NCBI RefSeq assembly: GCF_000315625.1
Contig: NW_005434653.1
Span: 2,640 to 66,639 of the forward strand
Reading direction: 5' to 3'
From: Guillardia theta CCMP2712
Lineage: Eukaryota; Cryptophyceae; Pyrenomonadales; Geminigeraceae
Length of the DNA stretch: 64,000 nt
In this document: one piece after another, positions 45,682-56,946 of the stretch
Position numbering within the stretch: the first letter of the stretch is position 1
Layout of the letters: the number at the start of each line of letters is the position of its first letter
Program-made: the position numbers and the translations under genes
Notes under the pieces: model-generated
Told to the model about the DNA's origin: nothing
The model's input: the letters and a program-made list of their open reading frames with translations, nothing else
Databases searched by the model: none

Positions 45682-47602
45682 ATGGCAGACGCTGGTGAGA
45701 GGAGGGGCTCGACAAGTCAGAGAGACAAGAGGTGCGATGCTGAGATGCTAAGAGGGAGAGGAGACCGGGAGAGACGAGGAGGAGAAGAAACCGGGAGAGA
45801 CGAGGAGGAGAGCAAAGAGGAAAGAGGGGAAGAGGAGAAGGGTATGCGTAAAAGCAGGGGATGCTCAGATAGTATCGCACTTTCTTTCTTTCTTTTTTTT
45901 CTATTTTTTTTCTTGTAGGGTTCGCGATCCGCCTCAGACCGTGGTGCGTCTATGGACTTCAAGAATGCAGGCAAGCAGATCGAGGGACTGGGGTCCTGCG
46001 GCTCTTCCCGCCAACCTCCCATCTAGTTGCCCGTCTCCTCTCCTCTCAATCCTCTCGCTTCCCTCTGCTGCCCTGCTTGCCCTCGCCGTCCGTCCTTCCT
46101 TCCTTCATGCATTCCTCCCTCCCTCCCTCCCTCCCTCCCTCCCTCCCTTCCTCCTAAATACGGCCGTTACTCCGTTCACCCTGTCTCCTTCCATCTGTTT
46201 CTCCTCTGTGCCATTTGTTTATACCACATGTTTCTCGCTTGTATTCCTTGCTCTGTGCCTATCTCAGTCCCTCTCACTTGTTCTCCTCACCTTATCTCAT
46301 CTCCTCGGTTTTAAGACCCTTCTTCAGCAAATTACATTCGCAACCCGCCGACATCGTTGAGCAGGTGATAACTTGGATAATCGGAGGCCTCCGCTGACCT
46401 GCTGTGTTTCGACCATCACAGCGAACAGCAGCTGAGGCTGTATGCTCTCTACAAGCAAGCGACAGTATCATGCTTCTTCTCGCTCGCTGCAGCATCAGTG
46501 TGACATCGGCCCAGGTGGGCAAGTGCGATGCCCCGAAGCCAGGATTTCTCGATTTCGTCGGAAAGGTGTGATGGTAGGTGACTTTCAATGCTGATGTTGG
46601 AAGCAAAGGCGAAATGGTCGGCATGGAAGGAGCTTGAGGGAATGACGCAGGAGGAGGCAGAGGAAGAATATGTGAGGACAGCAATCAAGCATATGGTTGA
46701 CTGAGATCATGTCCAGGTGAAGGAGGTTGACAGCATCTGTCCTCAGTGGAGAGGGAACACAGGGCAGGTGGAACCAAACAGGGATGTCCATGAGGAGATC
46801 GAGTTTCTCCTAGAGCGAAAGGACGACAATAGAACAAACGCTACCATGAAACTCGGGCCGTCGGTGAGCACCATGCGCAGTCAGTGCGAAGATGAAGTGA
46901 GAGTCGTCCGGAACGCCATCACATGCTCAGTTGCTTACACGATGGTGTGTAGGATGTCGCGAATGATCTTGACGTATTCGACCTCTACGGGAGAGGGAGG
47001 AAAGATGAACTGACGGTCAGCAGGAGGAGGATGAGGAGGAGGGGTCCCAGGAGACTGACGGTACCTGCAGCTGCTCCTCAAGGATGGCTCGCGTGTCAAC
47101 CAGAAGGACGAAGATGGACAAGTAGCTCTCTTGTACCTCAATCATCCGAATGATGTCCACATGCAGACTCTCCTCCACTTCGCTGCAGACGCTGGAGACG
47201 CCGACCTCGTCACGATACTTCTGCAAGTACCGAGATCGTTGCCAGGAGTTTCTTCTTTGTCTGATATCCATGCAGGCCAAGGCGGAGGTCAACGCTGCAG
47301 CTTCGGATGGTCAAACTGCGTTGCATTGCGCGTGCGCATCCGATCGGCTGGAAGTTTGCAAGCTCCTCAAGGTAAGTTCACGCGCAACCCTATCCCTGTT
47401 GCCTTGCGTCCAGGGGTGTGATCTCAAATCGCTCAGGCTCATGGTGCTGATTGCTCCCTCAAGGATGAGGACGGGGTTCTACCTTGTGGTGACTCTTGCT
47501 GAACCATGTGTAGCTGCTTTTGACGTTTCTGCATGTCAGAACTTACAACATCTCAAGCGATCCGAGATGTTCTATCTTGATATCAATCTGGTCCGGAGCT
47601 AA
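45682..47602 (+). CDS. Acyl-CoA-binding protein with ankyrin repeats (ACBD6-like)
   Basis: The acyl-CoA-binding domain is spread over several exons between 45,920 and 46,690: MDFKNA, then ANYIRNPPTSLSS, EQQLRLYALYKQAT (the YKQAT signature), VGKCDAPKPGFLDFVGK and AKWSAWKELEGMTQEEAEEE with YVRTAIKHM. After an acidic linker (VEPNRDVHEEIEFLLERK) come ankyrin repeats: LLLKDGSRVNQKDEDGQ, TLLHFAADAGDADLVTILLQ, VNAAASDGQTALHCACASD and AHGADCSLKDEDGVLPC. This order is exactly ACBD6. The protein binds long-chain acyl-CoA, with ankyrin repeats mediating partners; likely cytosolic or nuclear. The first intron of the domain begins GC (45,971), supported by phase. The start at 45,682 (MADA) is approximate; the stop TAA is at 47,600-47,602. 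It is head-to-head with the dehydrogenase. Confidence 0.85.
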
Positions 47603-48875
47603 CTTTTTCGTTGTTTCATTCATTGCTGAAGTATAAGTTGGAAGCCGTAAGGGTTAAAGAATTTACAGGATTGCAACCTGCAAACAAATCAGACAAACGA
47701 GACGAACATGCCAATTAACGCACCGGTGCAGCATAAGCTCCGCTATCACCCTGAAACTGAGGAGCAAGCCAGTCAATCTGCAAGTGCGTCAATTCACCGG
47801 CCATTGTCTTCATCCCCTTCCTACCCTTGGTCCGTTGTTGGTCATCGGAGCATCAGGGCAGATAGTAACAGCACCCATGTCCTAACATGCAAGAGGTCAG
47901 AGTATGCAGGGGTAAGGCATCGTGTACCTCATCAGTGTTTCCAGTGGCAGCACATCCGAAAACGCCGGATACAAATCCATAAGCAAGCTTTTGGGTGGGA
48001 GCAATCTGGAAACGTGTTTAACGATTGATGAAAATACATTGTTCATGAGAAAAAAATGCTCCTGCTGTGCTTCTTTCACAATAAAGTGCTAATATACGCG
48101 AACCAAATCTCTTACAACGATCTCAACTTGTGCGAATCACTCGGCCTTGAGCTTTACGCGCTCACTCAGAGATTCCGACTTGATCGTCTTCAATACTTGA
48201 TAGAAACTTGTTCAACCATCATATAGTTGGTCTAATAGTATCATTGCTCTTGAGACAACTTCCGTCCCCTAGTACTTCAACCACTCTGTCATGTATGGCT
48301 GAACATCTGCACAGGCTGCTCTGTTCGAATTCTCTGACATACATGTCCTGCTATCTTGCCCTCTTGCCCTTGATCCTGAACCCTCTTCCTCTCTCTGCAT
48401 TCGTTCTGCTCATTTGCCCGTTTTCCCCGCACGCACCTGGAACAGCATTGTCGCGCCTCTTCGCAGCGTCTTTCCACCTGACGGTTATTTCAGCTAAAAC
48501 GGTCAATTGGCAGTTAGATGTAACGGCACTAATAATAATAAGAGGCAATTTCCCCGGAAAGTTTCAGGTCTAAAAGTTGAAGTTTAGAGGGTTTTTTAAG
48601 TTGAAGTTTGAAAGTTTCATCATGGCTCAGTAATGGACGGATCTGGAGCACGGGGGGGTAGGACAGGACAGGACAGGACAGGACAGGACAGGACAGGACA
48701 GGACAGGACAGGACAGGACAGGACAGGACAGGACAGGACAGGAGTCTCAGACGTCATAGGTGTTGACATATTGAATGGGTTTTGTGACCGGGCTGCGTCC
48801 AGGAAGTCACCCACCGTCAACATTCTGGGTGATCTTCACCTCCTCGTCCTCGTCATAGCTCTTTGTTCTTCCTCC
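47603..48875. other. Intergenic region with a pentanucleotide repeat
   Basis: One intact 106-codon open frame (47,708-48,028) starts MPINAPVQHKLRYHPETEE, but it has no family, no exon partner and ordinary intergenic composition, so it is noted and not called. A (GGACA)n repeat of about 16 units lies at 48,661-48,741, just before the pseudouridine synthase start. Confidence 0.45.
48661..48741. repeat. (GGACA)n microsatellite
   Basis: About 16 perfect GGACA units. Open frames of Arg-Thr-Gly-Gln-Asp or Ser-Cys-Pro-Val-Leu repeats over it are artefacts. Confidence 0.95.
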
Positions 48876-51500
48876 ATGGCATCTGAAGAGCGGCAGGCGC
48901 CCACCAAGAAGCCGACGGGTGAGCTGGACCCTGAGAGAGAGGCTCCTTGCCGTTTGACCTGAGGGCAGGGAAGAGGAACGACCCTTCCAACAAGAGGCCG
49001 CAGGACAAGAACCGTTTCCTGCATCCTGCAGAAACCTCATGCTGGCAGGTCACCTGCCGTCTCCTGCAAGCGACTCCCTTACAGATGTGCAGAACGAGGT
49101 CAAGGAATGGACCTTCCATTACACGGAGAGGTTTCGAGTTGTTCCCCCCTACCGGTTCGAGTTCGGCACGTCGATCAAAGTCAGCCGGTGAGACTCTGTG
49201 AGGAGTCCACTGACAATGTGGATGCAGGCGAGATGGGTGGGAAGGCTGCTCCTGGAGGTGTTCTCGCAGGTCAGACGAGGAGGAGGAGGTGGAGGTGGCA
49301 GCAGAGGGCTGACTTGACCCCACCAGGAATTTCCGTACTTTGAGGACTCGCTGCAGTACTACACCGAGGTGTGTGAAGAGGAGGAGGAGGAAAAGGAGGG
49401 AGAGGAAGAGGGAGGAGGAGGAGGAGGAGGAGGAGGAGGAGGAGGAGGAGGAGAAAACGAAGACGCGATAGATTGACTTGCCTTCAAGGCCATGGAGCTC
49501 GGCAGGCTGAGAGTGAACGACGAGAAGGCGAGCAAAGGTTAGTCATGATGGCCTCTTGATACAGGTAGTCCAACATGAGCCTTGTAGATTACCGGTGTCG
49601 GGATGGAGATGTTATCACGCATCATGTCCATCGGCATGAGGTGNNNNNNNNNNNNNNNNNNNNNNNNNNNNNNNNNNNNNNNNNNNNNNNNNNNNNNNNN
49701 NNNNNNNNNNNNNNNNNNNNNNNNNNNNNNNNNNNNNNNNNNNTCTCCTTTCTTCGCCTCGGCTCGCCTCCGCCTCCTTCTCCTCCTCCTTCCCCCGCCA
49801 TATCATTCTCTTTCTCTTTCTCTTTCTCTTTCTCTTTCTCTTTCTCCTCCTCCTCCTCCTCCTCCTCCTCCTCCTCCACTACCAACCCCAACCCTCTCTC
49901 CCATCGCCGCCGCTGCCACCACCACATCACCACTTCATCATCAGCATCAACATCATCATCGTTGTCAAGTCTCCTTAGCTCATGCGAACACATCACTATT
50001 CTTTCCCTTCAATCTTTCACTTCATCTGCTCATTTAATTTTGTTCGCCTTCAGCCGCCCGTCACGAGTGAAAAGATCGTGATCATCTCAGATAGCGATGG
50101 GATTTTGGCAGTGAACAAGCCCTCATCCATTCCCATCCATCCAGGCGGAAGGTCAGTCAAGTTCTGCTGAGATAAGGCCTCAGACGTCTTATCAGGTATC
50201 GCCGAAACTCGCTGCTCGCTATCCTTGCCAAGGTGAAGAACCTCCTGGTCGATGTCAGCGACGATGATCGGGTAACGACAGGAGCACAACATGTTTGACC
50301 TCCATACGGTTCATCGTCTTGATCGTCTGACCTCTGGCCTCTTGCTTTTCGGTCCGTGCCTTTCGTCCCCGTCCGCTCTCGCTCAGTCTCCTTCCAGGTC
50401 GATCGAAGGCTGTCGCAGAGATGTTCCGGCGTGAGTTCGAGGACGGCAACGTGCAGAAGCAGTACCTCGCTCGAGTTGCCTGCCCTGCCTCTCTCCCCTC
50501 CTCTCACCTTCACCAGGTCCTCGGGCATGTGCCCCCGGGAACGACGCTGGTGGATCAGCCGTTGGCTTGCAAGAACCACCGGGAGGCCATACATGAGATC
50601 AGCTCCGACGTGAGTCGAACGCGGGAGGGGCTGGTGCTGATGACATGCCAGGGGAAACCTTCGCAGACTCGCGTCACGCTGCTGGCGACTGGTGTAGGCG
50701 AGCTGGAGGGACAGTCGCTGGTGCTGTGTGAGCCGTTGACCGGTCGAACTCATCAGATTCGCCTCCACCTGCAGTAGCTGAACAAGACGTCGGTCGCCCT
50801 GTGCTCACCATCGCCCAGGTGGCTCGGATGCCCCATCGCCAATGATCCGCTCTATGGCCCTGCTGGAGTCGGAAGCACGTCCACAGCAGAGCAGTCTGCT
50901 GATCCGCCAGGCGAGCATGAAGCGACTTGCTCTGTCGGAGAGGCAGACAGCCAAGACGCTGTGGGCAAGCGAGACCTTGACACTGCTCTACCTCGAACGA
51001 ACAAGAAGAGAAGAACAGAGCTGGGCATCATCTCCGAGGTCTTTCTCCTCCATCTCTCTCCCCCCGCTCGCTCACCTGCAGCTCTGGCAGGAATCAGCTC
51101 GCCATGACGAGTCGTTGAACCTCGACGCCAACGGGTGGATGGATGCAGGAAGGACTTGAGGCTGAGGCAGAAACTCCGCTGACTGAGGTGGCTCGTGCAG
51201 ACTGCATCCACTGCCGCGCTTGTCGTGCTGAGGGCTGCAAGGGATACTATGTTCCCCTCAAGAAGAAGGTGGGAAGGAGGGGGATGAGAATTAGTGACAT
51301 CAACCCAGCATGATGACTCCAACGCCATGCTCATATGGCTTCATGCCTTGACAAACAAGGTGGCGAAAGGAGAGGAAGAGGACTGCGAATTTATGCTGAT
51401 GCAGGGGGCGACGTGGAGCTTCAGGACTCCTTTCCCATCATGGGCCGAAGAGTTTGAAGGTGCTGGAAACTGTTTCAGGTTGATTGCAAACTCAATATGA
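48876..51500 (+). CDS. RluA-family RNA pseudouridine synthase, RPUSD2/Pus-type
   Basis: Start ATG 48876 (MASEERQAPTKKPTG). Conserved blocks in order: KEWTFHYTERFRVVPPYRF, SRWVGRLLLEVFSQ, EFPYFEDSLQYYTE, AMELGRLRVNDEKASK (S4-like RNA-binding region), DYRCRDGDVITHHVHRHE; then after the gap VTSEKIVIISDSDGILAVNK, VHRLDRLTSGLLL (motif with the catalytic Asp), FEDGNVQKQYLARV, LVLCEPLTGRTHQIRLHLQ, WLGCPIANDPLYGPAG, a Cys-containing CIHCRACRAEGCKG segment and ATWSFRTPFPSWAEEF. It isomerises uridine to pseudouridine in RNA (tRNA or mRNA). The 100-N gap (49,644-49,743) begins three bases into an intron, so no coding sequence need be lost. The final stop TGA is near 51,500; a few late exon edges are approximate. 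Confidence 0.85.
49644..49743. other. Assembly gap of 100 N
   Basis: Exactly 100 N, a conventional placeholder of unknown true size, located in an intron of the pseudouridine synthase gene and followed by TTTCTC and CTC repeats that probably stopped the assembly. Confidence 0.98.
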
Positions 51501-52137
51501 TGAACAGAAGCATCGCAGTTGCTGTCAAAGATCGATAAGCTTGAACAGGCAAAATGAACTCTGGCATGCAAGACTGGCATCCTTTATGATATCCTTTCTC
51601 TTGTTCCCTTTGGTTTCCTACTGGCATCCTTCTGATATCCTTTCTCTTCTTCCCTTTCGTTTCCTACTGGCATCCTTATGATATCCTTTCTCTTCTTCCC
51701 TTTCGTTTCCTACTGGATTTACTCCTGGCAACATGATCGTCCTACGGTCCTCGCCAAACTTGTTTCAGCAAACCTCCCCTGCCGCAGCATCGCTGTTGTT
51801 TCTCCTGCATTTGATCTTCGTCTTCCTGCTGCCAGCTGCGAGCGAGCAATCGCAGCTGCGCGAAGATGACCGCGTTTGCTGGCTTTCTACATAAGACTCG
51901 TGAGCTCTCCGGTTCCTTCCTAGTCGCTGACAGCAAGTCGAGAAGGAAAGCTCAAGGTGGCAGATAGAAAGGACAGAGAGAGTATAGTGCTGTATGGTAA
52001 CTGAAATGCAACAGACCTCTTTGATTGTTGATCATCATTTTTAACTTAGGAATACAAGTAGTTATCATATGCAACATTTGGATCACTTAATCTTGCATTT
52101 ACACATGTCACTGCTGCAAGGATTGTCGAGAGTAAAG
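51501..52137. other. Intergenic with a 45-bp tandem repeat
   Basis: Three copies of a unit containing TGATATCCTTTCTCTTCTTC and TTTCCTACTGGCATCC, spaced 45-46 bp, occupy about 51,575-51,720. The rest shows no supported gene. Confidence 0.6.
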
Positions 52138-52428
52138 TCAGTCTGGAGTAAATTTCAAAGGCTGGGAGGCAGTTGCGAACTCTGTGGATGACACGCTCGC
52201 GTGTTTGGCTCTTGCTAACTGAATGCTTCTGAGAAGAACCTTCCCTTCCCCGTCATCCACCGAAGGCCTTCTGCAAGATAGACGGCTGAGCGCTTGCGAG
52301 TTGAAATGTTGTCTTACGTAAGCCCGTTGGGTGTGATTGAGGTGAAAGGCTCTTGTCGGCCGTGAGGAAGTTGTCTGAGAGTCGCAGTGCTCCAGGAAGA
52401 GAATGTAGGATGAGGGTGCAGGAGACAT
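52138..52428 (-). CDS. Small uncharacterised protein, diverged member of the 38-39 kb family (96 aa)
   Basis: Start chosen at MSPAPSSYILFLEHCDS because it lines up with MTSASFVLLNERLSL of the 87-aa proteins at 38.4 and 39.2 kb; the frame stays open upstream into a tandem repeat, which is less likely coding. Shared core: AFxLNxxQxAYV (here AFHLNHTQRAYV), SQ, then DDGxGxxxLxSIxxA (here VDDGEGKVLLRSIQLA) and a Lys/Ser-rich C-terminus (ASVSSTEFATASQPLK). Roughly a third of positions agree over about 70 residues. Intronless. No known domain recognised. Confidence 0.6.
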   Translation of the reverse strand: MSPAPSSYILFLEHCDSQTTSSRPTRAFHLNHTQRAYVRQHFNSQALSRLSCRRPSVDDGEGKVLLRSIQLARAKHASVSSTEFATASQPLKFTPD

Positions 52429-52447
52429 TGGAAGACAATCCAAAGTT

Positions 52448-52594
52448 GCAACACCAACCAGAACGCAATGCTGTACGGTTGTTGAACACACAAGTGGCAA
52501 CACCAATCAGAACGCAATGCTGTACGGTTGTTGAACACACAAGTTGCAACACTAATCAGAACGCAATGCTGTACAGTTGTTGAACACACAACCT
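52448..52594. repeat. 49-bp tandem repeat, 3 copies
   Basis: Unit GCAACACCAATCAGAACGCA followed by ATGCTGTACGGTTGTTGAACACACAAGTT, three copies with few changes, immediately upstream (5') of the small gene at 52,138-52,428. Confidence 0.9.
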
Positions 52595-52829
52595 CCGGTA
52601 CCTCGGATGACCAAGAGTAGCGGGAGCAACGGTACGAGATAGCACGAAAACAGCCACGTTGATTGTTTCGAAACTTATTTTAAAAATGTCAGCATTGCCC
52701 AACCTAAGGGTGGGGTGGTTTTCATAGTCTGTGGCAGGGTACTTCGGACTGAGCAAGAAATGTACTTCGAAGGGGGGTACGGTCGTCAGTGGGGAATGAG
52801 GGGGGTAGGGGGTGGCCGAAGCTGCGCCG

Positions 52830-53240
52830 TGACGCCAGTTGATTGGCCCAAGGGTCAGCAGGGGACGAGCCTCCGACCTCCGAAGCCTCCGAAGCCTCTG
52901 AGGAGCCCGGGATCAAGTTGCGGGCTCGCCGCGGCCGACCCGGACCCGGAGTCGACTCAGGAGTCGACTGAGCTCACTGAGTGGCACTCCGAAACTCAGG
53001 CTCCGATGGCCGGGCCGGGCGGCACGCGGCGGCGCGGCCTGCCGCAGTGCCGCAGCCTCCGAGACACACTGGCAGTCACTGAGTGCCCCGGCGACTCACT
53101 GTCAGCGCCGGCCCCCCCCGTCCCGCCCCTGACAGTGAGCCGGGCGCGCCGGGGCCCGGGCTGCCGCGGCGCGGGCCGCCGGCACTGCAGATGCCGCCTC
53201 AGTGGCCGCCGGGCGGCGGCGGGGGAGATGCCAGTTTGTG
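52830..53240. repeat. GC-rich repeat island
   Basis: About 400 bp with strings such as GGCCGGGCCGGGCGGCACG and many short ACTCAG/GAGTCG/CTGAGT words. It resembles in vocabulary the islands at 19.2, 40.3, 55.1 and 57.3 kb. A 194-codon open frame across it is composition-driven and rejected. From 53,240 to 54,147 I see no supported gene. Confidence 0.5.
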
Positions 53241-54147
53241 AGAAGAAGAACCACTGCGATCAAACGATCGAGGATGTCGGAACATTTCTATCCAACTAGG
53301 AGCATTTCACACCCCCGGCCCGAGGCTTCGATCACAGGATCAAGTTGACTGACCTTTAAACACAGGCCCTCTCAACAAGAACTAGCGCTGAAATTTCTCT
53401 ACTGAGAGGAAAGCAGAGTGACAAGAAGGAGATCTATCTCTCTTTATCCTCACAGACAGAGCAATGTCAGAAACAATATGTGATTTGAATAAACTTAGCC
53501 TGAATGACCCGGCCCACCGGGGTTGTCTGACTGAGCGTAGTCTTATGTGCATCAAGTGTGGTAGACTTTGACCAACTCTGACGAAGTGACATGAGATTGT
53601 CCGGAGCAAGGGTAATACAGTGCATCAGTCCATTCACACGATAAGCGAGAGGACAGCTGAATGCATATCGGTAGTATCTGTGGAATCATGTTTATGATAA
53701 TGGATCATCATCATGCCCTAATGCACTCTTGCCATGCAGTCAACCGTAGGAGTGGCAGTAGGCAGCAAAGAGAGCAAAAAGAGTTCAACCTTGCATAACT
53801 TGCCATCACGCCATCGCATCCTAGTTGAGTTGTAGTTCAAACAGACAGGACATCATCATCGTGCTTACGAATACAGATTTCTCGACTACTTGGACCTGCT
53901 TTCCGAAGAACAAGAGCCTCGGACATGTTCTGATCACGCAGCTATCAATGCTTCAACAGACTCTTACAATCGAGGTATTTATTCATAATCTCAGTACAAA
54001 ATTGAAGATCAGTCGGTCCTGTGACTGACATGACACAGGCATGGAATGGATGCAAAGAAAGCAGCACCGTAAGCCAAAAGTTTAGTGTACAATCAAATCA
54101 TTGATTCGAACAAAAATACAACAAGTGATAAAGTTGGCCACTCCACT

Positions 54148-54458
54148 TCACAAAGCAACCTCGATCCCCATGCAGTTGGTAATTGTCGCGTGATTTTGGA
54201 TGAGATGAATAGCAGATCTGAGGCATCGTAGCTGCTTCTGCCGCGAAGGTCCCTCAAGGTCGAGGTCTAGTTTGCCTCTTCTACGCTGAGGTGAACTTCT
54301 TGCATCCTCGCTCGACCCCATCGAGGACATCCAGTCCAACACTCGTCCATCGTCCAAGACTTCAGTGTCAAGGGAAAACGATTCTTCAAAATCCCTTTGC
54401 GCCATGAAGTGATCTGTGGGAGGTAGTCGAGCCTTGACGCGCAATTCAAAGATGATGC
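54148..54458 (-). CDS. Possible small gene or last exon, unknown
   Basis: A minus-strand frame reads IIFELRVKARLPPTDHFMAQ, RDFEESFSLDTEVLDDGRVL, SPQRRRGKLDLDLEGPSR and LRCLRSAIHLIQNHATITN with a stop at 54,148. It begins just after a good acceptor (CCCTCAG) downstream of a CTG repeat, as a final exon would. Amino-acid composition is protein-like, but no upstream exon or family was found. Confidence 0.3.
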
Positions 54459-54889
54459 CTGAGGGTAGAAGCAGCAGCAAGAGAAGCAGCAGCAGCAGCA
54501 GCAGCAGCAGGGACAAGGCAGCAGGGGCAAGAAGGCAGTAGAAGGAAGTGGAGGAAGAAATAAAGATGAGGGGGGCAAGGGTTTCTCTATTTCACAGCTT
54601 AAAACCGCACAATCTTTACAGCTGTTGCAACCCTTTATTGAACTACCCCACCCCTCCTTCGACAGAGAGACCGAGGGTGCATGAGGGGTACTGCTGCAAG
54701 GGGCTCGTTTGGGTCACAACTCAAATGATGAGTTACGGCAGATGACTTGAAGTCCCCCCCGGGCCCGCAAACCGTTTAGGTTATCGTCCGATGAGTGAAA
54801 AAGAACTGAAGTGACTGGTACTAAGGCACTGCCCTGTAACTTGAATCAGCCTGTCTCCAGGCACGGTACAGCATGACCGTGAAGGAGGC

Positions 54890-55640
54890 TGGTCACGCCG
54901 CCGGACACACCGTCCATGCGCTCGTACGGTCACGGCGCGCGGCGGCGACTCACAGCCGCTGAGCGGCGCCCGGGCCCGACTCCGTCGGACCGCCACTGTC
55001 AGCGGGCAGGCCGCCCGGGGGCCCGGGCCCGGGTCGGGCCCGCGGGGGAGGGGGGGGCGGTCATGATACCGGCGTACGGCAGTACGGTACGACGGTACGC
55101 CGGTCACTCCGTAGTACCGTCGCCGGCGCCCAAACTCGGGGATTCCCCCGCGGCCCGGGCGGCGAGCCTCCGAGTCATCCCCAGTTAGCCGCTACTACTA
55201 CCGCCTGCCAGTCACGATGATGAACTGCCGCAGCCCCCCCGTAGTGCACTGAGCCGCCGCAGTGCACGGACTCATCCGGGAACTCGGAACTGCGGGCCGG
55301 CCCGGCCAGTTGACTCAGTGAGTTCGCCCGGACGGTTACGGTAGAACGGTAGTACTGAGCGTCACTACTACTAGAGTCAGTCACGGCACCGGGGGCTCAG
55401 TGAGCCTCGGCGGCGGCTCGCCGGGCGGCGCACACGAGCCTCTGAGGCCGCAGGATCTTGGTCTGCTGATCAAGTTGGTTGACGCCTAGTACTCTAGTAG
55501 TTCACAGTCTGCTACCGCAGTGTACAGACGTAGAACACTGAGTGGCAGAGTCAGAAATGATTCCAATAGACTCGCTGAGCACTCGGGCCGGCGGCGGCGG
55601 TTCAGCTGCCGCCCTTCCGGGCACGGTTGGTATGAACTAA
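54890..55640. repeat. GC-rich repeat island
   Basis: Two GC-rich blocks (54,890-55,200 and 55,380-55,620) rich in GGCCCGGG, GTACGG and ACTCAG words. No gene. Short dyads such as CGGTACGCCGG with GTACGGTACGACGGTACG give it a locally repetitive look. Confidence 0.5.
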
Positions 55641-55716
55641 CATTTATCACCGTGATCGATCACCGGATCACACCAACTTAGTGGGTATGAATATGGATAT
55701 CGATCACGCTAATGCT

Positions 55717-56946
55717 TCATCGTTCGTCTAGGTCTATTAGTCGCAGAAGGTTTAAAAGAGTCTGGACCTCCGCCACCCGTGCAGCATCGCCGAAATGATT
55801 TTCAGTGTCGCCAGTGATTCTGTTGCTTCCCTGAGAGCGATCGAGCAAGAGCTGCTCGTGATCCAGCAGGTAGATGTTCAGCTTCCTCTTGGACCTGCCT
55901 CTCTCGCCGCAGCAAGCTTGCATAGCCCTTACGGCTCGATCAGCAGTCTGCCGTGAGACCCCAAACGAGGTGATGCTCGGAGAAGCTTTCCAGCTAGCGA
56001 TCTTGGCACTTTCCCACACCGAACCATTCACGAAGAGCAGACTTTTTGCGATGTTGTTTACGGCCCTGATAGCAGGAACAATGTTGCTCCCAGACGAATA
56101 GGGCGCAGTCCTCCATATCCCGTGCGGTGTCTTGCCCATACTGCACAAGTCACAGACCGCAGTCTGCAGGCAGAGGACGAATCTGTCTGGACACTCCCCG
56201 ACGCATCGAGACCCGTGATCGATCACGTGATGCAGACCGTAACCCAACATGACCTGAGTGTACGCCTCCCCCGCTCGACGGACCACATGGCATTTCCCTG
56301 GTCCGTGCACATACACACCCTCGTTCCAAAAGAAATGTAGAGAGCTGCTTCTATTGCGCTGCTTGTATTCTCTGTGCAGCTGGTCGTGCCATCCTGTGGA
56401 CAGCTTGCTGTTAGCAATGCTGCGAAACCCTTTCTGACTTGAAAGCAAGACATCGAAAGTGTTTGTTAAACGACGAGTCAAAGAGTCCCCGTTAAGCGAC
56501 AAGTGCTTTCCATTCATAATTTCATGTGCTTGACGCCAGTCAAACATTCGAAAACCGCATTTGAGGGGTGACTGAGACACAAACACATCTGCAAGCCAGT
56601 ACCCCTTGGTGATGCTCGAGATACATGCTCGCACGTCATGATCCTGGAGCAATCTAGAGAATGACTTTAACCCTGGACGCATCCAACTATTGGCCAGCAG
56701 AGTAGTCAACCTTGTCTTATCTAGAGGCAAGCTCTTATTCTGAGCCGATTCTGCATCGAGCACCTCCGCTGCCATGGATGGAGATGAGCTATGTGACGTG
56801 TTTGATCCCGTCTGGTTGATCGGATACAGACGCGAGGAAGCCTCAGGCTCATGGAGAGCTGACTCACCCTCACGGGGCCCTAGCCTCGCCATAACGATGA
56901 CGCCAACGACTACTCCAGCCATGAATCCTACCCCGCTGCGCGCCAT
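55717..56946 (-). CDS. Membrane-anchored GDS-motif (PC-esterase/SGNH-like) protein, 409 aa
   Basis: Single-exon frame starting MARSGVGFMAGVVVGVIVMA, a type II signal anchor at about residues 5-22, then a Ser/Asn-rich stem with N-glycosylation sequons (INQTGSNTS). The catalytic-like region holds GKHLSLNGDSLTRRL (GDS at about 153-155, as in the GDS motif of PC-esterase/TBL-type acyltransferases), a Cys-rich CVGECPDRFVLCLQTAVCDL, IWRTAPYSSGSN, and near the C-terminus GDTENHFGDAAR, which could supply the Asp/His pair. This plan suits a Golgi O-acyltransferase or esterase acting on glycans. The assignment rests on short motifs; similarity to known families is weak. It is the only long intronless gene besides the 87-aa family. 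Confidence 0.6.
   Translation of the reverse strand: MARSGVGFMAGVVVGVIVMARLGPREGESALHEPEASSRLYPINQTGSNTSHSSSPSMAAEVLDAESAQNKSLPLDKTRLTTLLANSWMRPGLKSFSRLLQDHDVRACISSITKGYWLADVFVSQSPLKCGFRMFDWRQAHEIMNGKHLSLNGDSLTRRLTNTFDVLLSSQKGFRSIANSKLSTGWHDQLHREYKQRNRSSSLHFFWNEGVYVHGPGKCHVVRRAGEAYTQVMLGYGLHHVIDHGSRCVGECPDRFVLCLQTAVCDLCSMGKTPHGIWRTAPYSSGSNIVPAIRAVNNIAKSLLFVNGSVWESAKIASWKASPSITSFGVSRQTADRAVRAMQACCGERGRSKRKLNIYLLDHEQLLLDRSQGSNRITGDTENHFGDAARVAEVQTLLNLLRLIDLDER

Noticed and set aside
47708-48028. 106-codon intact plus-strand frame
   Set aside because: No family or conserved feature; could be chance in intergenic DNA.
49575-50081. Frame running through the N gap
   Set aside because: Includes N-derived unknown residues and TTTCTC/CTC repeats; the true exon ends at the gap.
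52715-53299. 194-codon plus-strand frame
   Set aside because: Lies over a GC-rich island; Pro/Arg/Gly composition follows base content.
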